64,000 bases of DNA from Nothophaeocryptopus gaeumannii (GCA_031771865.1 JASISA010000027.1:124001-188000), one strand, 5' to 3'. Positions 31,771 through 42,313 are shown, counted from the first letter of the stretch. Notes: generated from the sequence alone by a model not told the origin. Program-made: numbers and translations.

Positions 31771-33409
31771 GATGAAGGGGTAACGGGGAGATGGTGATGA
31801 AATAACGAAAGGGTTTGACAACATGAGACGCTGATGGACGAAGCACGATATGGGATGGGATGGATCATGTCTGTTGCCGGACGTTGCTCGAACGCTCTTC
31901 TTCGTTCGAACCCGCATTTTCGCACGAGCCACGCTGGAATTGTCATTCACCCTGGCTACGCTAGAGAATATGGCATCGGGAGGACTTCATTGAACTAAGA
32001 TTGGCGCTGCGGGCGCCTTTGAGCCTTTGAGCTGCGAGCCAGATAGTCGCATCAGGAAGAGCTGGCAGAGCAGCCCCAAAGAAGAGAGATGAAGAGGAGA
32101 AGAGATTTGTGCCAGAGAATTGCTTCGACCTAGTAGCCGAAGCGTTGCGATGAAGCTTTGCACCGTCGATGACCGTCTCCGATGCATTGGTTGCGCCAGA
32201 TCCAGACGCGGATTGTCGAGACGCAAGGCTATTGTCCACCGTACGAAGGCCGTTATTTCTGGGCTCGATGAAGTGTTCCACAGCAGACGCACCCTACAGT
32301 TGAGATTAGCACTGGTCTCGGCCAGAAGTATGTCCGACAGTGGGGTACTTGCCTGCCGTGGAATGAATCTGCTCTGGACCGGGGCGCACAGTGCCCTGCT
32401 GCGATGTGCGGTATTCCAGCGGCGAGCCGAAGCCTGGAGTCTCGGGCGCAATAGTTGAATATCTTGCCTGAACCGCACGGGAAGTCTCATCGCGATGATT
32501 TTGTCCCATCGCCCTGGTGCGACGAGGTGCTGGCGAGTGCTCTGCGATGAGTTGCCGATCGAAATGACTCGAACGATCTAAAGGAAGCGGGTCATGGCTG
32601 TAGCAGAAGAAAAGATCGGCCAATTTGTCGAAGCAGACGCTATGGTCTTGTACTTACACCCACAGAAAGCTGCGATGGTGGCTCAGTCGTCGAAAACTGC
32701 TGAGCAGTTGCAATGGAGGGACTCGGCGGAGAAGTCCAGTTGTAACGGTCGATGCTGAGACGCTGCCTCTTGGTACCTGGCCGATTACGATCCATAATGG
32801 CTGCAGTGTGTATCAAAGGGTCATGTCGAGAATGTGCAATGAACAATGGACATGAAGTGGTGTATGTGTTGGAATTCTGGTTGGTGTGTAGGCGTTGAGA
32901 ATTGGGAGCGGCAGAAGACACTTCGCAAATCCTTGCCAAGAATGAACGAGACCGCCTCGACAAAATTCGCCAGTCGTCTCCGGTGACGAAAGCGACCGCA
33001 GCTTCGAATGATCGGGAGTGCTCGGGAGAAATGCGAACTCGAGCGTGTCCGCTGTCAGCACTGCGGAGACAGATGCTTCTGATACTTCGCCGTTTGCGCA
33101 CGGACCAACACACCTTTTCCATCGCGCCTTACCTTGCAATCGAGAAGTAGAGAAGATAGATGAATTTCAATAAGGAGAAGGAAGTACAAAAAAAGTTTCA
33201 TTACCAAGTCTGTGATGCGGTTCTCTTTCGTCCGCGTCCACACAGCGGTCGTCGTAGCGAAGACAGTGCTACTGAGGGTCCGGAAGGCCAGAAGTTCCAA
33301 ATGGTCGTTGAAGCCACAGCTGTCGGGCCAGCCGATAGTATGTATGCATTCCAGCTATCCGCTCTCTCATTCCCACGTCTTGCATCTCGAGATACTGTTT
33401 TCCTGATAT
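31771..33409. other. Interval with an unresolved minus-strand gene
   Basis: Apart from the possible gene at 31961-32795 (separate entry), nothing is clear. Overlapping minus-strand frames at 32640-33139 are Ser/Arg-rich and could be leader sequence. Confidence 0.3.
31961..32795 (-). CDS. Possible hypothetical protein with unresolved splicing
   Basis: I do not recognise this gene. A plausible start at 32795 reads MDRNRPGTKRQRLSIDRYNW, an Arg/Lys-rich nuclear-type start, up to a GTAAGT donor near 32659. Downstream, two different frames both look usable: one with LDRSSHFDRQLIAEHSPAP (about 32310-32600) and one open from 32490 to 31987. A third frame ends at 31961 (EPRNNGLRTVDNSLASRQ). I found no combination that keeps the phase across all introns, so the limits given are only an outer guess. 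Confidence 0.25.
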
Positions 33410-34446
33410 TCACCAGCGATAGTTCCACTTGTTGTCGCCGTAGGTATCCTCCGTAGCATCATGTCCAACGACGCCCTCGAAGTTCGCATACTTCTGGACC
33501 GTCTCTGCGCCAGTCAGGTCGCCATTTCCCATGTCATCATCAGACCCGAAATCAGTCGAATTGAGGTAGATGTCGTTAAGCGTCAGGGTCTCCAAGGTCG
33601 ACTTGTAACGCTGGTTGAAGTCGACAATCTCCTTGATCGTGGCTGCCCCACTTCCTAGCGTGAGAGTCATCAGAGCCGGAAACGTGGAAGACATACTGTT
33701 GAGTGTAATGCAATCTATAGCCGCGCTTTTGTACCAAGGAAAATGGGTGCACAGGTCCAAATGTTGAATGGACGAGGTATCGGCAATAGCGCGGATGAGG
33801 TTGAAGCGTACTCTGTATCTTCTTCGGTCCAGGCATGGACTTTGAGCGTTTTGCAGCCCTGAAAGACAGTTTTGAAGGGTTTCAGTTCATAGTGGGTAAG
33901 CATGTGTAGAAGTAGAGCCCACAAGTCGTTGAGCTTCTTCGTCGACTCTATAACAAAAGTTTGCGGGTGAACGTTGCAAGCGGAGAGGGCCCTCCAAGAT
34001 TGCAATGAACGACTGAATGCATGTTGTCCTCGGGGTTATCTTGGTGTTGTTGCCCTCACTGTCGCATTTTATCCTCGTGTAAATCCGCACCGTCTTGACA
34101 TTGCCGTGCTCCTCCAAAGCATCGAGAAGTGCTGATAGCAGGTGGCGCGCATGATCAGCAGCAACCGGCTCATCCACATGCAGGGTGCACTCGTCAAGAG
34201 AGATTCCGAGTGAGCGAATGCTGGGTCCGAAGATTGGATATTTGGCGACCTCGAGGCCTTTACGCAAGCTAGACTCGTAGCGGATCCCGACCTCGAAGCT
34301 GGTGAAGAAGGTATCGACGTAGACATCCTGTACTTTGTTGGCGCATTCTTTGGAAGTCGCGCTAATGTTGCGGAGGACGTTCGGATGACGCCTTGCATAA
34401 TGTTGTCGAACACCTCCTGCGGGAGGATTTCTAGGCTGGCTACCAT
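33410..34446 (-). pseudogene. F-box/LRR-type gene with three frameshifts
   Basis: Translation from 34446 gives an F-box start (SLEILPQEVFDNIMQG). It then shifts near 34386 to NVLRNISATSKECANKVQDV, which continues the F-box and reads on through FGPSIRSLGISLDECTLHV. Near 33985 it shifts to FVIESTKKLNDLWALLLHML. Near 33808 it shifts again to LIRAIADTSSIQHLDLCTHF and LETLTLNDIYLNSTDFGSDD, ending at 33410. Each piece is protein-like and continues leucine-rich sequence, while no GT...AG borders fit the switches. Two shifts look like single-base losses and one like a single-base gain. The intact product would be an SCF-type substrate receptor. Pseudogene or sequence error are the alternatives. Confidence 0.6.
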
Positions 34447-34758
34447 GTCGGATTTGTTGCGATGAGATGTCGATATTAGGTATCGAGATTGGATATCGGG
34501 GTCGGACGTCGAGGTTGGACGTCGAGGTTGGACGTCGAGGCTGGATGTCGAAGTTGGATGTCGAGGCTGGATGTTGTAGTCGGATATTGTGTGTGTCGAT
34601 GATCTTGAGTCAGGACACTGTGCGTATGTAGACCGAGGGGCGGCCTCCGCACATGCCAGCTGCGTCGTTCACCCGCCGCACATGACTTCGTGCGATGCAC
34701 AGGTATGACTTGTCGCATGTGACTCTACAGCTGACCACACATGAGTGATGCTCACGAA
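34447..34758. other. Minisatellite-bearing interval
   Basis: About 310 bases between the F-box relic and the ankyrin gene, containing the 13-bp repeat array described separately. No gene is supported. Confidence 0.5.
34501..34591. repeat. 13-bp minisatellite, seven units
   Basis: Seven consecutive 13-base units of the form GTTGGACGTCGAG occur with a few substitutions per copy. The outer copies are more diverged, and weaker related units extend to about 34475. The core GACGTC is itself palindromic. The array lies just upstream of the start of the F-box relic. Confidence 0.8.
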
Positions 34759-36341
34759 TCACCTCCTCGTCCTTCTCAACATCCTTCCAACTTCTTTATT
34801 ACCCGATTCTCTCGCGATTTCTTCGGGAAGCCTTCCCAAGCTGTCTTTGATCGTAGGGTCAGCTCCCAGATCCAGCAAAGTCTGTAAAACTTCAGTTCCA
34901 TGTTTATGCATAGCAGCAGCATGCATTGGAGTGAATATTGCCCGTGGATTGACATCCGCGCCACTCTCAACAAGCAATCTGATCATATAGGATTCTGCGC
35001 TGTGACTGCTTCAAAGATTATCCTACGACCGTGTTAGTTGCGCTCACGAACAGCGGCACCGTGCGAGAGCAAAATCCTCGCACACTCGATCTCTCCACAT
35101 CGCACGGCACGGGCGAGAGGTGTGCGGCCCTTGTTATCCTCGACTTCTAAATTAGCACCAGATTCGACGAGAAGCTTGACACTCCTGTCTTTCCCGTTGT
35201 CGACGGCGATATGAAGAGCCGTGCTCCTAGTCAGCAAGTCTTGAAGGTTGAGGTTGGCGCCCCCATCCCGAAGTGTCAGGATACAGCCTAGCTTAGCCCC
35301 GCCAGCTGCGAACATCAAAGCTGTGGTTCCTTCGCTGTTCGAGGCATTCACATAGGGGGAGTCCTTTGGAAGATGAGGTATAGGTGCTGCGACAACAGAA
35401 TCCTTCCAGACAGGCGAAGGATTGCGTTGAGGGTGCTCTTTTGATGAATCAGAGAGGATGGACAGGCCTTCAAGCTTCGCTCTGACTGCGTCAGTGACTG
35501 GTGGCTTCAATGCGCCGATTTCGATCAGTAGCCGCTTGACAATGTCAATGTTGCCCTTCGTTGCAGCGGCAGTGAGTGCAGTGAACCCATCCCATTTCGT
35601 TCTCGCGATATCGAAGGATGTGTTCGGATCGTCCCTGTCCTTCCAGCCTCTGTAAGTGCTTGTAAGTTGTGCGCCTGATGCAATCAGCATCTCAAATGCC
35701 TTCACGCGTCCATGTCGTGCTGCGGCGTGTATTGGCTGGGTTTCGAAATACATCCTCTCCGCAGTGGACTTGGGATACCCCGTGAAGTATAAGCCATTAC
35801 AAAGCTCGACTTGCGTGGTGCGGTATGAATTGACAGGAGCGCCACGTTCCAGTAGTAGCGTGACAATGTCCGCATCTTCCCCAAGGCAAGCAGCGTGCAA
35901 AGGACTTCCAAGAAATCCACCAGGCGCATCGACACGAGCTCGGTGCTGCAGCAGAAGAGTAACAATCTTGGCTCGGCTTTTGATAGCAGCAAGACAGAGA
36001 GGTGTTCCGTGCGTTGCACTGAAGGCGTTCACGGCCAGCCGATGATCAAGCAAAAGCTGTACTGTGTCTTCATAGCCGCTCAGGCAAGCATGATGCAGCG
36101 CTGTCATTCCATCATCGTCCACAAAGTCGATGTATGCTTCTTTCTGCGTGATCAGAAATTCCGCCCGCTTCGTCTCTCCGTCTGCAGCGGCGCGCAAAAG
36201 GGCACGGTTGATGGCATCTTCCCGAAGCCTGTCATCAGCATCGCGTTGGCGCGCGCTGTAATGGTAGCTGGTATTGTTGATAACGTCGCCATTGTGTTGA
36301 CGAGCATGATCGCTCGCTGAGATGTTGTTGTATTCTCTCAT
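34759..36341 (-). CDS. Ankyrin-repeat protein, two exons
   Basis: Exons 36341-35048 and 34994-34759 join in frame to 509 residues. The intron has a GTGAGC donor, a CTAAC branch sequence and a GCAG acceptor. The splice restores an ankyrin repeat across the border (HGAAV joined to QSYMIRLLVESGADVNPRA), which strongly supports it. The first 40 residues are polar, with a HNGDVINNTSYHYSARQ stretch. From about residue 50 the protein is a continuous series of roughly ten or more ankyrin repeats (MTALHHACLSGYEDTVQLLL; GSPLHAACLGEDADIVTLLL; TALMFAAGGAK). There is no transmembrane part, enzyme domain or nucleotide-binding domain. It is probably a cytosolic protein-interaction scaffold; the partner is unknown. 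Confidence 0.88.
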
Positions 36342-36739
36342 CGTCCATGTTCATGAGAGTTGGCAAATTACTCAGATGCATCGAGGAGGTCGTTAAATGG
36401 TGGATCTGCGATAGCTCAGCCGCAAGGCTGTGGCGCATCCTCTAGCTGCAGCTTCATGCAGGATGGCGATCGTAGTCGGCTGTTGCTCTGACAGTTCCAG
36501 GGGAAAATGGTGTTGCGAGTGTCAGCCTCTAGAGAGGGATAGACGTCAAGAGTTTGTATTTATACACTATGAAGCCAGCCCACTAGCTAAGCTCTTTTCT
36601 TTTTCCAAGCAAGACCGTGCCATCTGTTGTAATCCTCTCCATCAACTCCTGAATCTAGACAGAGAGGTGACATATCATCTCATGCTTCTATAGGTACAAG
36701 TTATACAGAGTCGCGGCTCAAGGCCTCCAGATTAATGCA
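36342..36739. other. Interval between ankyrin gene and RIM2
   Basis: About 400 bases. It holds the ankyrin promoter and the RIM2 3' flank. No gene or repeat is seen. Confidence 0.35.
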
Positions 36740-37915
36740 TTATACACTGGACGTCTCGCCCAGACTCCACAGCACACCTTCATACACGCCGAACATGATG
36801 GCGGCACTGGGCACTACTCGCAGCATGTGCGGTACCAGACCACCATACAGCGACGCCATGCCTTCTTCCCGGAAGACGGTCGTGAAGCAGCTCCAGAGAC
36901 CTGTGTACTTCACCCGCCCACTCGCGTCGACAGGCGCTTGCCGTAATCGTGTCCGAACAACCTCATGCGGATATGTGATGAGCGCTGCGACGAACTTCGC
37001 ACCTCCAGCAGCGGTGAGCTTGCCCGTCCACTCCACCGTCTTGTCCCAGGCATTTGCTTTCCGCCCACTCGCGATCAGATCATCGTGTCGTTTGGCTAAG
37101 CTTCTCTTCGCCTGCTCGTACAACATCCACTGCAATGTACTTTCGCTGACACCCAAATAAGATGCTGTCAAGCCACGGTATAACCCTCGTATCCCCTCAT
37201 GTCTCACAGTCTTGACCACACAGTCCCACGCATTTTTGTACTGCCTTCCTACACCTCCCGGCCCGGCATTCAGTTTATCAAGCTGCAGTCTAGTCTTGAC
37301 CAACCAAATCGGATTTGTCGCCGTGCCCGTGAGGATCCCAGCCGTCGCTGCTGCGAGAAGATGAGCGCCTGCGACATCTTGTCCATTGAAGAAGGCGTGG
37401 CTGTATATTCGTTTCCCATTTCCGTAAGCCCAGAAATTTATCGCTCGTGCGGGTACAACTCCTATGAGGTTTGGTCCGAGACCTTTGAACAAGGCTCTCC
37501 ATCCTTCGACCTTGGGTATTTGAGCAAGTATCTGTCCTGTCTCTGAAATATGTAACCACGCAGCTCGCGCAAATTGCATCTGACTCGGATGTGGGATCCC
37601 TCTAGCCGTCCGCCTAACCTCCAACTCTTTCTGATAGAATGTGCTCTGTAATCTTGTCTTCAGGACGTCCAGCGGTGATGTGAGTGTTGCAGCCGTCATG
37701 CCTCCCGCTCCTCCTGCTACGAAATGTGCCCATGGTCGGCGTTCTTTTATGGATTGGCCTGCCTGAGGATCGGCAGGCGAAGTGGTCATCTCGGTTGAAA
37801 CATCATCGATAGACTTCGGATCGATTTGACCGAGCTCACGGGATTGAGAGAACGGTGCTGCGGAAGGTGCGCTCGCGTGGGAAGGCACGCCCTGGGAGGG
37901 AGATGCTGCGACCAT
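36740..37915 (-). CDS. RIM2: Mitochondrial pyrimidine nucleotide carrier, Rim2/SLC25A33-36 type
   Basis: An intact single-exon gene of 391 residues of the mitochondrial carrier family. It has three repeats, each with the Px[D/E]xx[K/R]-type signature: SPLDVLKTRLQ at residues 80-90, NPIWLVKTRLQ at 201-211 and YPHEVVRTRLR at 315-325. The Trp in the second signature (NPIW) is typical of the pyrimidine nucleotide and related nucleotide carrier branch. The segments WAHFVAGGAGGMTAATLTSP and GWRALFKGLGPNLIGVVPAR match Rim2. The inserted loop between helices 1 and 2 is also typical. The protein should exchange pyrimidine (deoxy)nucleotides across the inner membrane, supporting mtDNA and RNA synthesis. 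It is divergent from CIA30. Confidence 0.93.
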   Translation of the reverse strand: MVAASPSQGVPSHASAPSAAPFSQSRELGQIDPKSIDDVSTEMTTSPADPQAGQSIKERRPWAHFVAGGAGGMTAATLTSPLDVLKTRLQSTFYQKELEVRRTARGIPHPSQMQFARAAWLHISETGQILAQIPKVEGWRALFKGLGPNLIGVVPARAINFWAYGNGKRIYSHAFFNGQDVAGAHLLAAATAGILTGTATNPIWLVKTRLQLDKLNAGPGGVGRQYKNAWDCVVKTVRHEGIRGLYRGLTASYLGVSESTLQWMLYEQAKRSLAKRHDDLIASGRKANAWDKTVEWTGKLTAAGGAKFVAALITYPHEVVRTRLRQAPVDASGRVKYTGLWSCFTTVFREEGMASLYGGLVPHMLRVVPSAAIMFGVYEGVLWSLGETSSV

Positions 37916-38310
37916 TCAAGTGGTGGTATATGCGAAGGCGAAGAGGTCAAAGTTCGGATTCGTTTATTCGGGTCGTCTTTTGGGCCTTGTCGAAGTTGTT
38001 TGTGACTCCGATGGTAGCGAATGTCCTGCGGTATTTTCTGAATATTGGAACTGATATGTTCCAAGGCTTGGATGATGTCTCCTTTCGAACTCAGAAAAGT
38101 TGAAGTCCCGCGACTCGACTTTCACGTGTAAGAGCCGCGTTCCGAGCCAATCGGAACACTCCCTCGCATCTTCATCTTCCCCAGCATTGCGGCGGCGAGC
38201 TCGGGAGTGAACTCCATCGAACGACTTCAACTCACGAATCCACTCTCCACCTCCCACAACGCTCTATACTCTCTGCGACTCCGACTTACATATTCAGGAT
38301 AGTGGGCAAC
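37916..38310. promoter_or_regulatory. Bidirectional promoter between RIM2 and CIA30
   Basis: Fewer than 400 bases separate the start codons of two outward-facing genes for mitochondrial proteins, so they probably share control elements. I could not identify a specific factor site. Confidence 0.5.
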
Positions 38311-39198
38311 ATGTTCGCTACACCGATATGCCGCGCCGGCTATCCAGGCTTCTGGAAACGCTCAATGGACGAACTAAAGCGCCAAGCCAAAGTCGCCGTC
38401 AAAATGGAAGGCCTTCATGTCCCAACCCGTCCATTTCCCTTGATGAAATTCGAAGATCCCGAGAGCCCGCAACAATGCAAAGTCATGTGCGATAGCGATC
38501 AAGGCGGCTTCTCCAAAGCTTCATTAAACTTCGTCCCTGGAGCCGAACATCTTGAACGAACGGTGGGAGAGGACGAGAGAAGTAAAGGAGGGGTGATATT
38601 GAGTCCTGCGGGACAAGAACCAGCACATGCGACGTTCAAGGGGATTATATCTACAGAGCTGCCGCCGAACCGGCCGAACATTCAGAGGAGTGGGTATGCG
38701 GGTTGGAGGACGAGGGATCGAGGGATGAGTTTGTTTGGAAAGTTGCTTTGGGATCTTTCACCATACGCATACCTGGCACTGCGGATAAAGAGCGACGGAA
38801 GGAAATACTTCGTCAACTTCCAGACGGAATCGATCGTCCCAACAGATCTGCATCAGCATTTGTTACCGACGTATACGCCTGGCGAGTGGGAGACAGTGAC
38901 AATACCGTTCAATGCTTTTGTACGGACGAACTTTGGGCAGGTGGTGGAACCCCAGAAAGAGATGATGAGTACGAAAGTGCGGAGCGTGGGGATGAGTTTG
39001 ATCGATCGGGTGCCGGGACCGTTTGAGTTGAGCATTGCGGACATCTATGCGACAAACAGGCCGCCGCAGAGGAGAATAGGCAGGGAAGAGACTGGGTTTG
39101 ACTTGAGTGAGGATCACGAGGAGGAGATCGGCATGCTGTCTGAGATTGGGCCCGAGCACAAGCACAAAAAGGGCGAGCCAGAGAGGATCTTGATATGA
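38311..39198 (+). CDS. Complex I intermediate-associated protein 30 (CIA30/NDUFAF1)
   Basis: An intact single-exon gene of 295 residues. The CIA30 domain is clear. It starts with MKFEDPESPQQCKVMCDSDQ and GGFSKASLNFVPGAEH, and continues through ATFKGIISTELPPNRPNIQR, SGYAGWRTRDR and YAYLALRIKSDGRKYFVNFQ. It ends with GEWETVTIPFNAFVRTNFGQ and GPFELSIADIYA. The protein is an assembly factor for mitochondrial NADH:ubiquinone oxidoreductase. The basic N-terminus (FATPICRAGYPGFWKRSMDE) suits mitochondrial import. I chose ATG 38311; an in-frame ATG at 38302 adds three residues. A charged C-terminal tail rich in Glu and Lys follows the domain. Confidence 0.95.
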   Translation: MFATPICRAGYPGFWKRSMDELKRQAKVAVKMEGLHVPTRPFPLMKFEDPESPQQCKVMCDSDQGGFSKASLNFVPGAEHLERTVGEDERSKGGVILSPAGQEPAHATFKGIISTELPPNRPNIQRSGYAGWRTRDRGMSLFGKLLWDLSPYAYLALRIKSDGRKYFVNFQTESIVPTDLHQHLLPTYTPGEWETVTIPFNAFVRTNFGQVVEPQKEMMSTKVRSVGMSLIDRVPGPFELSIADIYATNRPPQRRIGREETGFDLSEDHEEEIGMLSEIGPEHKHKKGEPERILI

Positions 39199-40131
39199 GA
39201 GAAGAAACGGAAAGATGTTGAAGTTTGACATTCGGTAGACTGCAGCCGGAGCCATTTAAACAACCGCGTCACAACTTGCAGCGCCATGTGCGAGACTCGC
39301 CCAGGAGAATACGCCCAAGGCGGGCCTGTCCGAGAAGCGCAAGCACGCCCGACCCGCGAGCCAATCTACTAAGAGCACAATTCCTCAGCCTCTCACCCGA
39401 CAGTTGATGTTCCGACATAATCAGCTGCGGGGCTGGAGATGTTGACCATACGGCGCTCCGAGGGGTATATGGGCACAGCAGATCAGACGAGGGAACACAG
39501 ATCCTTTCACCGCACGACGACTCCCGTGCCACGGTAGATAGGCTTCAATGGGACTCTTCCCGCTCCCAGTCCCTCCGGCTGTGGAGCAACACCCAATCTT
39601 CTTTCGACATATATGCATCCTTCCCAAAACGTCCCATCCAGCTTGCTCTTCGAATCGCAAGCGAAAATTACCTCGCGATGTTGAGACAGCAACCGTAACG
39701 CTGAGGAAGATATGCGAGACACATGTGGTACGCGAACAGTGATCGCGGGCGAGGCTCGCTCACACCAAGAAGAGTACATGGCTCGACATGCCATGGTCCA
39801 CGCATTCACGTTCGGATCTGGTAGCTTCTGGACAAGTGCTCTGCTCGAGGCATTTGTAGTTTCCCACTGAGCCAAGGAGCAGTTGTAAATCTCCACCACG
39901 AGCAAATAGACCTCATGTAACGCAGAATTCTCCAGCCATCAACCAATCACGGCCTGCTTTTTGTTGTCACGATGTCTGTTAAGATTTGATAGCAGTTGCA
40001 AATTGCTGTGGTTTGTTTTCTTGCTTTTGAGGTATCATGAAGCTGATGCCTTCGTCCGGAAGGCCTTCAGCCAGGAGTAGCGAGTGCACCCGCCGGTATC
40101 GGGCAACCAGGGCACCAGATCGTACGCCACA
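39199..40131. other. Gene-poor interval
   Basis: About 930 bases. A minus-strand open frame at 39507-39905 (132 codons) contains FACDSKSKLDGTFWEGCIYV and looks partly protein-like, but I cannot place it in a family and see no start that convinces. It may be a gene remnant. Confidence 0.3.
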
Positions 40132-40539
40132 CTATTCCGAATCATTGACCTCACAGGAAGTCATCCGCTGCAATGATTCGCAATGACCTCCCCGACGTTC
40201 AGTGTCCAGGTAAGCGAAATGCGGATAGACGATGAGGTGTCTGATCATAGCAGCTCGCTGATGTTCGAGTGTGTTGACCCAATGTTTCAGGCCAGCTGAT
40301 TGAAGGTTCTCGGTAGTGGTGAAGGCGCAGTAAGCGACTATGTTGTCTCCGTAATAGATGCTGAGTGCCTCGAAGCGGACAGAGTGACAGGTAGCGAGGA
40401 GGGAAGCTTCCGTAAGAGGTCGGTAGGATTTAACTGTCGACTCACCGATCTCGCTTGGGTAATAAAAGACAATAGCCTTCTCGTAGATCTTGTTTCGGAG
40501 TTCGCCCGAGAGGTTGAACAGGCCCGATTGTCCCATCAT
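40132..40539 (-). CDS. Short 2EXR/F-box-like protein
   Basis: A frame of 135 residues beginning MMGQSGLFNLSGELRNKIYE, the fungal LPGELRNxIYE-type 2EXR start. A conserved continuation follows (LTEASLLATCHSVRFEALSI, then YYGDNIVAYCAF). The final third (HWVNTLEHQRAAMIRHLIVY) also fits the family, which usually runs to 200-300 residues. This copy is therefore short and may have lost its C-terminus to a frame change near 40180. The function of these proteins is unknown. Confidence 0.6.
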   Translation of the reverse strand: MMGQSGLFNLSGELRNKIYEKAIVFYYPSEIGESTVKSYRPLTEASLLATCHSVRFEALSIYYGDNIVAYCAFTTTENLQSAGLKHWVNTLEHQRAAMIRHLIVYPHFAYLDTERRGGHCESLQRMTSCEVNDSE

Positions 40540-40700
40540 ATTTCTCTCCGTGCTGGGGGCTCCGAGGTACGCAGATTAGCCTGGTAGTATCGACTTTGGA
40601 GTATTTACTTTTGAGTTCTTTCGAACGGCCATCGGCAGCCAATGGTACTTTTCGCGAGTAACATGACACGTCGAGCCATCACCGGATCAAGGGGGTGATA
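40540..40700. other. Short gap
   Basis: It holds the promoter of the 2EXR gene and the 3' flank of the next one. Nothing else is seen. Confidence 0.3.
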
Positions 40701-41312
40701 TCAACCCCGTCCAGATACCTCGTCCACGCCTCTGAGTAAGTTGGCCCTGAAGCACAACCACATGCCATCCACCCATCTCCACTCCACACAATGCAAAACT
40801 TGTGTCGTCAAACCACGAGGGGCAAAGAGCCATTCTGTACGTATGAAGCACATCGCGGATCTACATGTTTCGTCGACATGTGCAGATGCCTCAATAATGT
40901 TGACGTGGAAGTCCGGGTGGCTCTCCGCCAGATCTCGCATGGTTTGCACGCTCTCCTGCAGCGACAGAAAACGATCTGTAAAGCGACACTCCATCTTGTA
41001 GCCAGGGTGATAGCAAGGCTCCATTCTTTCCAAGATGCTCCAGTCACGCTTGTTCAAAGCCTCCATGAAGTCGAGATGCACCTGCACAAGCTGATCGGCC
41101 ACAGTCCTCTGCTCGGCTGTTTGGTTGGTCTGAGGAGTCGGAACCTGCGCTGGGCTCGGTTCTTTTGCGAGTAGTATATCAGCGGAAGGCATGTCTTCCA
41201 AAGCTGGTGTCTTCTCGGGAGATACAGTCGACGCTGGCGGTGTAAGCTCCGCAACAGTTGTTATGCCACCGGTCTTGTGGCATCGCCGGGAGGCAAAGTG
41301 TGTTCGAGACAC
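40701..41312 (-). CDS. SnoaL/NTF2-like domain protein
   Basis: A single-exon frame of 203 residues. The first 65 residues are Pro/Thr/Glu-rich and disordered. The second part is an NTF2-like domain: an N-terminal helix (ADQLVQVHLDFMEALNKRDW) is followed by MEPCYHPGYKMECRF, SLQESVQTMRDLAESHPDFH and the strands VNIIEASAHVDE, SAMCFIRTEWLF and LHCVEWRWVDGMWLCF. It resembles ketosteroid-isomerase-like small proteins but with no identifiable active site. It is unrelated in detail to the SnoaL-like gene at 6 kb. An in-frame start further left is not needed. Confidence 0.65.
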   Translation of the reverse strand: MSRTHFASRRCHKTGGITTVAELTPPASTVSPEKTPALEDMPSADILLAKEPSPAQVPTPQTNQTAEQRTVADQLVQVHLDFMEALNKRDWSILERMEPCYHPGYKMECRFTDRFLSLQESVQTMRDLAESHPDFHVNIIEASAHVDETCRSAMCFIRTEWLFAPRGLTTQVLHCVEWRWVDGMWLCFRANLLRGVDEVSGRG

Positions 41313-42313
41313 TGCTGAGACTGGGACCTCCTACCGGACGTAAAAGTGATGAATTACGTGAACGGAGGAGGCGTGACCTATAACTCTATGGGACGTGCGT
41401 AGATATTCAAAATACCAGACAGAGAGGAGGGAAGCGATGAATTTGTAAGTGCAGAAGAAGTGCTTACTTCAGCAGAAGAAGTGCTCGCTTTCGTAGAAGA
41501 GATGCTCGCCTCGGTTGAGGCGCCCTCGTTCAGTACTGCAGCCCAGATTATCATGATACTGTACAGGACTCCACGTGGACCATCAAAGAAGTGGCTCTTG
41601 TTTTGCCTGTTGGAGGAAGAGATGCGATCGAGGCCAGAATATCGGGCCGAGGCCTGCACGTTTCACAAGCATACTTCTAGTGTACTTAGTTTTGGGGCTC
41701 GGCCACGCGTCCCGAAGACGGTTTTTCAGACGAAATCTTCATCGCGTCGTCAGCGCCTGCACAACATCGACCTCAACCGCCATCGGCACATCAAGGTGGC
41801 AGTCCTCGGCGGGCCACATCTCAAAACAACAGCTATAGAAGACAGGAGTGCCTCACAAGGCCTAAGAGGACACAGAAGTCGAAGGACAAGACCAATACTG
41901 AGAGCAACGCGACCTGACGAACAGCTCCCAACGCCTTGGGTCATCTTCACGAGACGCACATATGATTGTCTGGAGGCGGCAGCGTGGAGTGTGGTCCCGG
42001 CTCGTGGGCACGAAATGATGGCTCGTAGGGGCAAGGCCTTGCTTCACCATTCTCTTTCGACTTCATCCTCCCTGCGGCTGGGACAGATTCCCGCTACCCG
42101 TCTTCTTGAAGCTAACCGATATCTGATCAAAAGCCATGGCCATGCTATGCGACGTTGCAAAATTACGCGGCGCCGGGACAATGATGAAGCGGAATTGTAG
42201 CACCACTATAACTTGAGGCCTCGCCTCAGAGCCAGACGGTCAGTATCAGTCGTACCCTCCTTTTTTCCTCACTTTTCCAAGCCTCAGGCCTGGAGGCCAT
42301 TTGACAAAACATC
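41313..42313. other. 1-kb interval upstream of GH3
   Basis: No supported gene. A plus-strand frame at 41460-42200 is long (246 codons), but it is rich in Arg/Ser/Thr, lacks any domain and overlaps a minus-strand frame with a Ser/Thr repeat. I treat both as chance. The right end must hold the promoter of the GH3 gene. Confidence 0.35.

Noticed and set aside
31900..31935. A tRNA-like GTTCGAACCC stretch
   Set aside because: It lacks the acceptor stem, D-arm and anticodon arm at correct spacing; no tRNA gene was found by eye in the window.
41460..42200. A plus-strand open frame of 246 codons
   Set aside because: Arg/Ser/Thr-rich with no domain, overlapping a minus-strand Ser/Thr-repeat frame; no homologue recognised and no promoter or splice support.
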